DNA from: JBEEPE01 sp964489645
Lineage (GTDB): Bacteria; Verrucomicrobiota; Verrucomicrobiia; Chthoniobacterales; Chthoniobacteraceae
NCBI GenBank assembly: GCA_964489645.1
Contig: CAZAZT010000157.1
Location: 1 to 7,880 of the forward strand
Reading direction: 5' to 3'
Length of the DNA stretch: 7,880 nt
Every line of letters starts with the position of its first letter. Within the stretch, counting starts at the first letter, position 1. The notes beneath the pieces are model-generated. The model ran no database searches, was not told where the DNA came from, and saw nothing but the letters and a program-made list of their open reading frames with translations. The position numbers were made by a program, and so were the translations under genes. This document shows, one piece after another, positions 1 through 5,714 of the stretch.

Positions 1-2
1 TT

Positions 3-79
3 CGGGGTGTAGCTTAGCTTGGTAGAGCGCCTGGTTTGGGACCAGGAGGTCGTAGGTTCGAATCCTATCGCCCCGACCA
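3..79 (+). tRNA. tRNA-Pro (anticodon UGG), CCA encoded
   Basis: The sequence folds into a complete cloverleaf. The acceptor stem pairs 3-9 with 69-75, including one T-G wobble. The D stem pairs 12-15 with 25-28. The anticodon stem pairs 30-34 with 42-46 around a seven-base loop (35-41) with TGG at 37-39. The T stem pairs 52-56 with 64-68 around the canonical TTCGAAT loop. The discriminator base is A76 and the 3' CCA (77-79) is encoded in the DNA. The UGG anticodon reads proline CCN codons, mainly CCA and CCG. The promoter lies outside the window. The 3' end is not repeated elsewhere in the window, so nothing suggests use as an integration site here. Confidence 0.97.
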
Positions 80-323
80 CTGATGTTCTCGCGGGTCTTC
101 CGATTTCGCGAACGCTTGTTTCGGTGATGCGCCGACAGAGCAGTTCTTCGTTCCCGTTGTTGAACGGGTCTTTGCGCGTGACGGGGTCGATTGGAGATGA
201 AGCGGGGAATCCGACCGATGTGGACCCGTGTGTTGAGGGGATTGCGGAGGACTGACGGGCGTTTTGAGGCTGTTGGCCTATGAAAGCGGGGGGGTGCCAG
301 CGGGGGCGCGGGGCAGGCTGGGG
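80..323. other. Non-coding convergent gap between tRNA-Pro and the rhomboid-like gene
   Basis: This 244-base stretch separates the + strand tRNA from the 3' end of the - strand rhomboid-like gene, so both transcripts run into it. An open frame at 19-255 starts inside the tRNA and resembles no family I recognise, so I do not call it. The visible structure is a candidate terminator hairpin (153-173) and a weaker 5-bp inverted repeat pairing 89-93 with 107-111. I see no second RNA gene, repeat or mobile-element end. Confidence 0.6.
153..173 (+). terminator. Candidate intrinsic terminator downstream of tRNA-Pro
   Basis: CCCGTT (153-158) and AACGGG (163-168) form a perfect 6-bp stem with a GTTG tetraloop, followed by TCTTT (169-173). 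The position, about 75 bases after the tRNA and before the convergent gene, suits transcription termination. The T tract is short and interrupted by a C, so it may be weak. On the - strand no T run follows the stem, so it would not stop the rhomboid-like transcript by the intrinsic mechanism. Confidence 0.35.
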
Positions 324-1262
324 TTAGCGGCGGGGCCCGGTTGAGTCGCGTTTGAGCAACCGTTCGCGAGCGGATTCAAGTTGTGAGCGCTCGCTGGAGG
401 AGAGGCTGGCGATGCCGGAGGCGGAGATTTTCTCGAGGATTTGGTCAATCAGTTCCTGATCGCGGAGTGATTCGTCCTCGAGATCTTCGTTTGGAGCGAG
501 GGTGGTGGTTTCGGCGCTGAGAGTTTTCAGGGGGGTGTTCGGGTTGTCTCTGCGACGTTCTGAACGGTTTGCACGGGGCATTTTGTCGTCGAGCCCGCCT
601 TGGATCACCTTGAACCTGCCGCGTTTGAAGACGGAGAGTGCGTCGATGACCCATCGCCCTTGGAGGTAGCGAGTGGAGAGAAATGCGGTGAGCGCGCTGC
701 CACCTTCGATGGCGACTTGCGCCCAGTCGTGGGAGGCGGTGGCGGATAGGATGCGAATGCCCACGAAGATGATCGCTAACCACTTTGCGCTGATTCCGAG
801 GAAGAGGGTCACGGCAGGAGCCATGGTGGCGAAGGCGACGAACAGGCCGGTTCCGCAGGGGATGCCTGAGAAATGGACATTCTGGAAGGTGATGCAGCTG
901 AGGGCAATGATGGGGGAGATAAAGAAGAGTGTGAAATAGAGCTGGATGAATGCGCGGCGGCCAAAGAACCGCTCGAGTTCACGGCCGAAGAAAAAATAGA
1001 CGGTGAGTTCCAGCAGGAACGGGATGGTGGGTTGGTTCCAGAATGCGTAGGTGGCGAGGCGCCACAGTTCTCCTTGGTGGAAGATGGATGACGCGTCGAA
1101 GTTCAAGAGGCTCTCCATCGAGCCGTTGCCGAGAGCGATTGCCAACGTGGTGGCGATCATCGAGATCAGATACGCTCCCATGAGGAGTTCCACCGAATGG
1201 ACCGGGAAACCGCGGACTTGGAACCACGGGGCATAGTCGCCGGATTGCTGGCGGAACGTCAT
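324..1262 (-). CDS. Rhomboid-fold membrane protein, probably catalytically inactive (pseudorhomboid)
   Basis: This 312-residue protein has about six hydrophobic segments: roughly residues 23-44, 81-100, 104-126, 136-156, 160-176 and 183-199. It keeps family landmarks: GELWRLATYAF (64-74), where rhomboids have the first-loop WRLxTY motif, and FFGRELERFFG (91-101) after helix 2. The catalytic positions look lost. The GxSG serine motif region reads GIPCGTG (133-139) with no serine at the expected place. The TM6 His-x-x-Gly-Gly region reads AIEGG (184-188). The helix-2 HxxxN residues appear as Pro81 and Glu85. The cytoplasmic tail is charged, and its end (about 270-304) resembles the short DUF6576-type helical motif found at the C-terminus of some rhomboid relatives. 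It may bind or chaperone membrane proteins rather than cut them; that is inference. The ATG at 1262 gives a sensible N-terminus but has no clear ribosome binding site. Confidence 0.75.
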   Translation of the reverse strand: MTFRQQSGDYAPWFQVRGFPVHSVELLMGAYLISMIATTLAIALGNGSMESLLNFDASSIFHQGELWRLATYAFWNQPTIPFLLELTVYFFFGRELERFFGRRAFIQLYFTLFFISPIIALSCITFQNVHFSGIPCGTGLFVAFATMAPAVTLFLGISAKWLAIIFVGIRILSATASHDWAQVAIEGGSALTAFLSTRYLQGRWVIDALSVFKRGRFKVIQGGLDDKMPRANRSERRRDNPNTPLKTLSAETTTLAPNEDLEDESLRDQELIDQILEKISASGIASLSSSERSQLESARERLLKRDSTGPRR

Positions 1263-1362
1263 ACTTCGGTGATGTTAGCGGCGTAAGGGGATGTGACACA
1301 AGAGCCGAGAGGGTGTTGCTTCGGAGTCGACTCTTTGGCTGGCTGGTTCTCATGATGAGGGG
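1263..1362. promoter_or_regulatory. Divergent intergenic region with a 10-bp palindrome
   Basis: These 100 bases lie between the divergent starts of the rhomboid-like gene and kdsB and must hold the rhomboid promoter and probably that of kdsB. The perfect palindrome GAGTCGACTC at 1324-1333 could be an operator half-site pair, but a single 10-bp palindrome is weak evidence. I found no convincing sigma-70 promoter in either direction. The best - strand candidate, TTGTGT and TAACAT 18 bases apart, would place transcription almost at the start codon. Confidence 0.3.
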
Positions 1363-2100
1363 ATGAGCAAGTTGGCTGTGATCATCCCCGCCCGTTTTGG
1401 TTCGACCCGCTTTCCGGGAAAGCCGTTGTTTGAGATCGCTGGAAAGCCGTTGGTGAGGCATGTGTGGGAGCGGGTTTCGCGGGCTCGGGGAGTGGATTTG
1501 GTGGTTGTGGCGACGGACGATATGCGGATCGCTGAGGCGGCATTCGGGTTCGGTGCGGAGGTGGCGATGACTTCGGCTCGGTGTAAAACGGGAACGGACC
1601 GTTGTGCGGAGGTCGCTTCTCGGCTCAAGGGTTATCGGTACGTGGTGAATGTTCAGGGCGATGAGCCGTTGATCGATCCGAAGTTGGTGACGAAATTGGC
1701 GACGGAGTTGAGAAAAGATGGGGCGATCAAGATGATCACGGCAGCGAGTCCGATGGAGTTGGGGGAGATTGAGAACCCGAATGTGGTGAAGGTTGTGACG
1801 GCTCGATCGGGCGACGCGTTGTATTTTTCGCGCAGCGCGATCCCATTCGATCGGGATGGTGCGGGTTTTGAGCCCCTCCGGCACCTCGGGATTTACGGGT
1901 ATGATGTGCGGTTTTTGATGCAGTTCGTGAAGTGGCGCGAGGGGGTTCTGGAGCGGTTGGAAAAGCTGGAGCAGTTACGAGCTTTGGAAAACGGGGTTCC
2001 GATCCGAGTGGTGCGGACTCGGCATCAAGCGGTGGGCGTGGACACCCCGGCGGACGCGGAGATGGTTGAGCGGATTCTTTCACAAAAAGGGTTGACCTGA
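1363..2100 (+). CDS. kdsB: 3-deoxy-manno-octulosonate cytidylyltransferase (CMP-Kdo synthetase)
   Basis: KdsB activates Kdo with CTP to form CMP-Kdo and pyrophosphate in the cytoplasm. CMP-Kdo then feeds the inner core of lipopolysaccharide, which implies an outer membrane. The 245-residue protein matches the family length. Visible motifs are the nucleotide-binding IPARFGSTRFPGKPL (8-22), VQGDEP (97-102, with Asp100 at the Mg-binding position), HLGIYGYD (174-181), LEQLRALE (202-209) and VDTPAD (226-231), all at family positions. ATG 1363 gives a normal N-terminus, but its GAGGGG sequence (1357-1362) directly abuts the start codon. An in-frame TTG at 1372 would have better spacing and would give a protein three residues shorter. 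It is divergent from the rhomboid-like gene. It consumes CTP, the product of pyrG, the next gene. Confidence 0.96.
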   Translation: MSKLAVIIPARFGSTRFPGKPLFEIAGKPLVRHVWERVSRARGVDLVVVATDDMRIAEAAFGFGAEVAMTSARCKTGTDRCAEVASRLKGYRYVVNVQGDEPLIDPKLVTKLATELRKDGAIKMITAASPMELGEIENPNVVKVVTARSGDALYFSRSAIPFDRDGAGFEPLRHLGIYGYDVRFLMQFVKWREGVLERLEKLEQLRALENGVPIRVVRTRHQAVGVDTPADAEMVERILSQKGLT

Positions 2101-2281
2101 GACGAAACGGTTCTGCTCTTGCCAGACGGTCTCAGTGGGCGAATTCTACTGCCCCAGCAGGAGCGCTCTCGGCTCCGTGCCTTCTTGAGTTGGAGGGTGC
2201 GGTATCGAGGGCTTCTTTGTTTTCCGGGGCAAAGGTGCCGGCGTCCCCGGGGCCGGCGTTCCACCTTCATCATCTTTTCAC
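2101..2281 (+). promoter_or_regulatory. Structured leader between kdsB and pyrG
   Basis: This 181-base gap contains no convincing gene. It contains a small hairpin (GGAGC 2160-2164 with GCTCC 2172-2176) and a larger GC-rich hairpin at 2232-2267. The gap then runs as a G-free, pyrimidine-rich stretch (2259-2281) into the pyrG start. The length and structure would suit a promoter plus 5' leader for pyrG, or a read-through attenuator between kdsB and pyrG. No clear -35/-10 pair was found. Confidence 0.4.
2232..2267 (+). promoter_or_regulatory. GC-rich hairpin just upstream of pyrG (possible attenuator or terminator)
   Basis: AAGGTG (2232-2237) pairs with CACCTT (2262-2267). After a five-base bulge on the 3' side, CCGGC (2238-2242) pairs with GCCGG (2252-2256), closing a nine-base loop. 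The structure ends 14 bases before the pyrG ATG and is followed by a TTTT run at 2275-2278. It could terminate kdsB transcription, attenuate pyrG, or hold the ribosome-entry region open. The T tract is eight bases from the stem and short, so a plain intrinsic terminator is uncertain. CTP control of pyrG by attenuation is known in some Gram-positive bacteria by a different, reiterative-transcription mechanism whose signature I do not see here. Confidence 0.45.
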
Positions 2282-3886
2282 ATGAAATATATTTTTGTCA
2301 CTGGAGGCGTGGTCTCCTCGCTGGGTAAAGGTTTGGCTGCTGCATCTTTAGGAACCCTGCTTGAGCAGCGGGGGCTGCGCGTCGTTTTACAGAAGTTCGA
2401 CCCGTACCTGAACGTGGATCCTGGGACGATGAACCCTTTCCAACATGGGGAGGTCTATGTGTTGGATGATGGGGCTGAGACAGATCTCGACTTGGGGCAT
2501 TACGAGCGTTTCACGCATTGTGTTCTTGGCCGTTCGAACAGCACGACGTCGGGGCAAGTCTACGAGACCGTTTTGGCGAGGGAGCGTAGGGGGGACTACT
2601 TAGGTGCGACGGTGCAGGTGATCCCGCACGTGACGGATGAGATCAAGGGGCGCCTGCGAGCGTTGTCAGACGAGCAGCCCTGCGATGTGTTGATCACGGA
2701 GATCGGTGGAACGACGGGGGATATTGAGGGGTTGCCGTTCTTGGAAGCGATCCGGCAGTTCGTTCTCGAGGTGGGGCCTCAGAACGCGATCATCATGCAC
2801 GTCACCTTGGTCCCTTACATCAAGGCGGCAGGGGAGCTGAAGACGAAGCCGTCGCAGCAGTCGATCGCGAAGCTTCGGGAGATCGGTTTGCACCCGCAGG
2901 TCCTGGTTTGTCGGACGGAGCATCCGATTGATGAAGATGTGCGTCGGAAGCTTTCGGTGTTCTGCAATGTTCCGTTGGATGCGGTGGTGGAGGCCCGTGA
3001 TGTTGCTCACACGATTTATGAGATGCCGCTGATGTTGCAAGCGGAGCGATTGGACGAAACGGTGTGCAGGTTATTGGGATTGCAGACACCTTCGGCGGAT
3101 ATGGAGGAGTGGAAGCGGTTTGTGCGTGGGATCATCCATCCTACGAGGCGTGCGCGTATTGCTGTGGTGGGCAAATACATCGGGCTGCAGGATGCTTACA
3201 AGTCGATCTACGAGTCGCTGACCCATGCAGGTGCTGCGGCGGATTGCGGGATCGATTTGGTCAGGGTGGATGCGGAGGATTTGGAGTCAGCTGATGCGGA
3301 ACGGTTTCTGGAAGGGGTGGACGGTGTTCTGGTGCCGGGCGGGTTTGGGGAGCGTGGCGTTGAGGGGAAGATTCGGGCGGCGCAGTATGCGAGGGAGCGC
3401 AGGATCCCGTATCTTGGTCTCTGTTTGGGGATGCAGGTTGCGACGATCGAGTTCGCGCGAAACGTGTGCGGGTTGCGGGATGCGAACTCCACGGAGTTCG
3501 ATGAGGCCACTGCGAATCCGGTGATCCATCTGCTAGAGGCTCAGAAGGATGTGACGGACAAGGGGGCTTCGATGCGGTTGGGGACGTGGCCCACAGAGAT
3601 CAGAAAGGGGACGAAGGCGGAGTCGGTCTACGGGTGCGCCAGCATTCGGGAGCGTCACCGTCATCGGTATGAGTTCAATCAAACGTATCGCGACCAGATG
3701 GATGCCGCGGGCTTCTTGATTTCGGGCACCTCACCGGATGGCACATTGGCGGAGTTGATTGAGTTGCGTGATCATCCTTGGTTTTTGGCTTGTCAGTATC
3801 ATCCCGAGTTCCAGTCGAAGCCGAACCAGCCACATCCTCTGTTCTTCGGGTTTGTGAAAGCGTGTGCCAGTGCGTTGGGGAGGTGA
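2282..3886 (+). CDS. pyrG: CTP synthase (glutamine-hydrolysing)
   Basis: PyrG aminates UTP to CTP using ATP and ammonia from glutamine, the last step of de novo CTP synthesis. It is 534 residues, close to the usual 535-550. The N-terminal synthetase domain (about 1-270) opens with YIFVTGGVVSSLGKG (3-17, P-loop-like) and carries KFDPYLNVDPGTM (38-50), HGEVYVLDDGAETDLDLGHYERF (55-77), RRGDYLGATVQVIPH (102-116) and EIGGTTGDIE (140-149). The C-terminal class I glutamine amidotransferase domain (about 290-530) has VPGGFGERGVEG (351-362), the nucleophile Cys381 in GLCLGMQ, and His507/Glu509 in YHPEF. The triad looks intact. ATG 2282 is the standard family start, but bases 2259-2281 contain no G, so no Shine-Dalgarno sequence is possible there. 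The next gene starts four bases after the stop, or within pyrG if an upstream GTG is used. Confidence 0.98.
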   Translation: MKYIFVTGGVVSSLGKGLAAASLGTLLEQRGLRVVLQKFDPYLNVDPGTMNPFQHGEVYVLDDGAETDLDLGHYERFTHCVLGRSNSTTSGQVYETVLARERRGDYLGATVQVIPHVTDEIKGRLRALSDEQPCDVLITEIGGTTGDIEGLPFLEAIRQFVLEVGPQNAIIMHVTLVPYIKAAGELKTKPSQQSIAKLREIGLHPQVLVCRTEHPIDEDVRRKLSVFCNVPLDAVVEARDVAHTIYEMPLMLQAERLDETVCRLLGLQTPSADMEEWKRFVRGIIHPTRRARIAVVGKYIGLQDAYKSIYESLTHAGAAADCGIDLVRVDAEDLESADAERFLEGVDGVLVPGGFGERGVEGKIRAAQYARERRIPYLGLCLGMQVATIEFARNVCGLRDANSTEFDEATANPVIHLLEAQKDVTDKGASMRLGTWPTEIRKGTKAESVYGCASIRERHRHRYEFNQTYRDQMDAAGFLISGTSPDGTLAELIELRDHPWFLACQYHPEFQSKPNQPHPLFFGFVKACASALGR

Positions 3887-3909
3887 TGCTGTGCCGGTTG
3901 CCGGCACGG
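3877..3909 (+). promoter_or_regulatory. Shine-Dalgarno plus start-codon hairpin of the MFS gene
   Basis: GGGGAGG (3877-3883), the last codons of pyrG, lies seven bases before GTG 3891 and is the best ribosome binding site for the transporter gene. The GTG itself opens a perfect 7-bp hairpin: GTGCCGG (3891-3897), loop TTG, CCGGCAC (3901-3907). T3890-G3908 and C3889-G3909 extend it to nine pairs. The start codon is therefore base-paired in this fold while the Shine-Dalgarno sequence stays free. Ribosomes finishing pyrG (stop at 3884-3886) would reach and melt it, which suggests translational coupling. Confidence 0.45.
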
Positions 3910-5141
3910 TGGAACGGGTTCGTCGCACCTTCCGATTGGAATGTGTGCGGTCCCTTTTCGCTGGGGTGATCGAGAGTGTGGTTGCCACGTTCGCTTTGGT
4001 TGTGGCGGTGAGATATTTTGGCGCTTCCTCGACGAGTAAAGCATGGCTTGTGGCGGGGCCGAACATCGGTTTGATGGCTGGTCCTGCGGTGGTTGCGTGG
4101 TTCCATCGGACGGGTTTGGCTCCGGCGAGAGCGGCGTCCATCGTTCACGCGATCGCTGCGTTGTTCTTTGTGTTAGCCGCCTTGGTGGATGAGGAAGTGC
4201 GGTACATCGGTTTCGTGGCTTGCGCTGGCGCAGCGGTGGCGGCTTCGGTGCCTTTGATGACGCAAGTGTATCAGGATGCGTATCCGGAAGCGGATCGAGG
4301 GAGGCTGTTCTCGAGGGCATTTTTCCTTCGGATTGCCGCTTCTGTGGGTGCGGGGGCATTGATCGGCTGGTTTTTGGATTGGCGGCCTGGGGGGCATCCA
4401 TGGGTTCTTGGGTGCGCTGCATGTTCGTGTGGGATGAGTTCTGTGTTGGTCGGGTCTTTCCCGGAATCGGCATCGTCGGGTTCGAAGGCGCAGGGGTCGG
4501 CGGCGTCGCGCGGTCGCATGTTGGATGGACTGAGATATGTGAGAACGGATGCGATTTTCCGGCGGACCCTCATCTCGTGGATGTTCCTTGGGATCGGGAA
4601 TTTGGTGATGTTGCCGTTGCGGGTGGAGTTGTTGGCGAGACCGGACGGTGAGGGGTGGGTGCGCGGTGCGGCGGAGATCGCGCTGTTGACTGCGGTGATC
4701 CCGAATGTGGCTCGGTTGTCGACGACGCTGTGGTGGGGGCGAATGTTCGATCGATGGAACTTTTTTGTGTTGCGGGCGGTGCTCAACTTCTTGTTCGCAG
4801 GGGCGATTCTCGCGTTTTTTCTGGGGGACCGGATGTGGGTGTTGGTGGTTGGGGGCGTGTTGTATGGGTTGGCGAATTCGGGAGGGGATGTGGTCTGGTC
4901 GCTTTGGGTGACCAAGGTGACGGTTCCCGAGCGGGTCGCGGATTACATGGCGGTGCACACATTTTTCACGGGCATCCGAGGGGTTCTAGCGCCGGTGATC
5001 GCGTATGCGGCGATGGAGCGTTTCCCGTTGAGTTGGACGGCGTGGGGGTGCGCTGCGGCGATCATTTTCGCGAATGTGATCTTGTTGCCGGAGATTTTCC
5101 ATCGGCGAGGAAGCGGGCCCGGATCTGTGAGTGAACGTTGA
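3891..5141 (+). CDS. Major facilitator superfamily-type transporter, substrate unknown
   Basis: This 416-residue protein is strongly hydrophobic, with about ten to twelve membrane segments, for example near residues 21-41, 52-70, 82-98, 104-122, 143-161, 170-189, 225-243, 262-280, 292-311, 315-333, 355-373 and 383-400. YPEADRGRLFSR (131-142) resembles the conserved cytoplasmic loop of MFS carriers. WGRMFDRWN (282-290) resembles motif A in the second half. The central loop (about 190-215) is polar and rich in Ser, Gly and Ala, as expected between two six-helix halves. I chose GTG 3891 for its well-spaced GGGGAGG. An in-frame GTG at 3864 would overlap pyrG by 23 bases and add nine residues. ATG 3886 is out of frame. 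Location between pyrG and purE hints at a nucleotide-related cargo, but nothing in the protein proves one. Confidence 0.8.
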   Translation: MPVAGTVERVRRTFRLECVRSLFAGVIESVVATFALVVAVRYFGASSTSKAWLVAGPNIGLMAGPAVVAWFHRTGLAPARAASIVHAIAALFFVLAALVDEEVRYIGFVACAGAAVAASVPLMTQVYQDAYPEADRGRLFSRAFFLRIAASVGAGALIGWFLDWRPGGHPWVLGCAACSCGMSSVLVGSFPESASSGSKAQGSAASRGRMLDGLRYVRTDAIFRRTLISWMFLGIGNLVMLPLRVELLARPDGEGWVRGAAEIALLTAVIPNVARLSTTLWWGRMFDRWNFFVLRAVLNFLFAGAILAFFLGDRMWVLVVGGVLYGLANSGGDVVWSLWVTKVTVPERVADYMAVHTFFTGIRGVLAPVIAYAAMERFPLSWTAWGCAAAIIFANVILLPEIFHRRGSGPGSVSER

Positions 5142-5190
5142 TTTGCTCTGCGGGTTTGAAAAACATCTAGGGAGGGTGAAGAGTCGAAGG

Positions 5191-5682
5191 ATGGAAACAA
5201 CAGTGCCGCAAGTTGGGGTGATCATGGGGAGTGTCTCGGATTGGGAGACGATGCGTCATGCGGTGGAGATGCTTGAGCGACTGGGTGTGGCCTATGAGAA
5301 GCGGGTTGTTTCGGCGCATCGGACTCCGGAGTTGATGGCTGCATATGCCCGCGGAGCTGAGTCGCGTGGTTTGCGATTGATCATTGCGGGGGCCGGTGGC
5401 GCGGCTCATTTGCCGGGGATGGTTGCTGCGCACACCTGTCTGCCTGTGTTGGGGGTGCCAGTGGAGAGCAAGGTGCTGCGCGGGGTTGATTCGTTGTTGT
5501 CCATCGTACAGATGCCTGCAGGGGTGCCAGTTGCGACCTTGGCAATCGGGGTTGCTGGGGCGAAGAACGCGGGGATCCTGGCGGCATCGATACTGGCGCA
5601 CGGGGACCGTGAGATCGCGTCCCGTTTGGCAGCGTTCCGCTCTCAACAGACCGCGGATGTTTTGGCCGGCGAGTTGCCGTGA
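5191..5682 (+). CDS. purE: N5-carboxyaminoimidazole ribonucleotide mutase, class I PurE
   Basis: PurE moves the carboxyl group of N5-CAIR to C4 to give CAIR in de novo purine synthesis. The 163 residues match the usual 160-170. GVIMGSVSDWETM (9-21), SAHRTPE (41-47, His43 being the conserved catalytic histidine), AGAGGAAHLPGMVAAHT (66-82), PVLGVPV (85-91) and SIVQMPAGVPVATLAIG (104-120) are all present. The pattern is class I, the type that needs PurK, and purK follows directly. The frame stays open upstream to GTG 5131 inside the MFS gene, but those extra 20 residues are not family-like, so I use ATG 5191. GGGAGGG at 5170-5176 lies 14 bases upstream, rather far, while GAAGG at 5186-5190 touches the ATG, so initiation may be modest. 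Confidence 0.96.
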   Translation: METTVPQVGVIMGSVSDWETMRHAVEMLERLGVAYEKRVVSAHRTPELMAAYARGAESRGLRLIIAGAGGAAHLPGMVAAHTCLPVLGVPVESKVLRGVDSLLSIVQMPAGVPVATLAIGVAGAKNAGILAASILAHGDREIASRLAAFRSQQTADVLAGELP

Positions 5683-5714
5683 GGCGGGGAGATGCGGGTT
5701 TTGTGCAAGATTTC

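Noticed and set aside
19..255. Open + strand frame of 78 codons after the first bases of the tRNA
   Set aside because: It begins inside the tRNA-Pro and encodes its body, has no Shine-Dalgarno support and resembles no known protein.
3..323. tRNA-Pro as an integration site for a mobile element
   Set aside because: No repeat of the tRNA 3' end, integrase or phage-like gene is visible in the window.
979..1884. Long - strand open frame antisense to kdsB and overlapping the rhomboid-like gene
   Set aside because: Its translation is dominated by Arg, His, Pro and Ser, as expected of an antisense shadow of a GC-rich gene, and kdsB on the + strand is unmistakable.
2119..2328. Short + strand frame spanning the kdsB-pyrG gap
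   Set aside because: It has a non-ATG start, runs into pyrG in another frame and is Arg-rich with no recognisable features. The gap is better explained as a structured leader.
3799..4958. Long - strand frames antisense to the MFS gene
   Set aside because: The composition is extremely rich in Pro, Arg, His and Gln with no domain signature, while the + strand frame has a coherent pattern of membrane helices.
4220..5134. Gly/Cys/Trp-rich + strand frames inside the MFS gene (4220-4651, 4655-5134, 4705-4911)
   Set aside because: They are alternative-frame readings of G-rich coding sequence and show no domain or initiation signal.
5138..5166. Possible internal promoter before purE (TTGATT, 17 bases, AAACAT)
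   Set aside because: The -10 matches consensus at only three of six positions. It lies in a short AT-rich patch, but the evidence is too weak to annotate.
5131..5190. Upstream extension of purE from GTG 5131 overlapping the MFS stop
   Set aside because: The extra 20 residues do not belong to the PurE family, and ATG 5191 gives the normal length.
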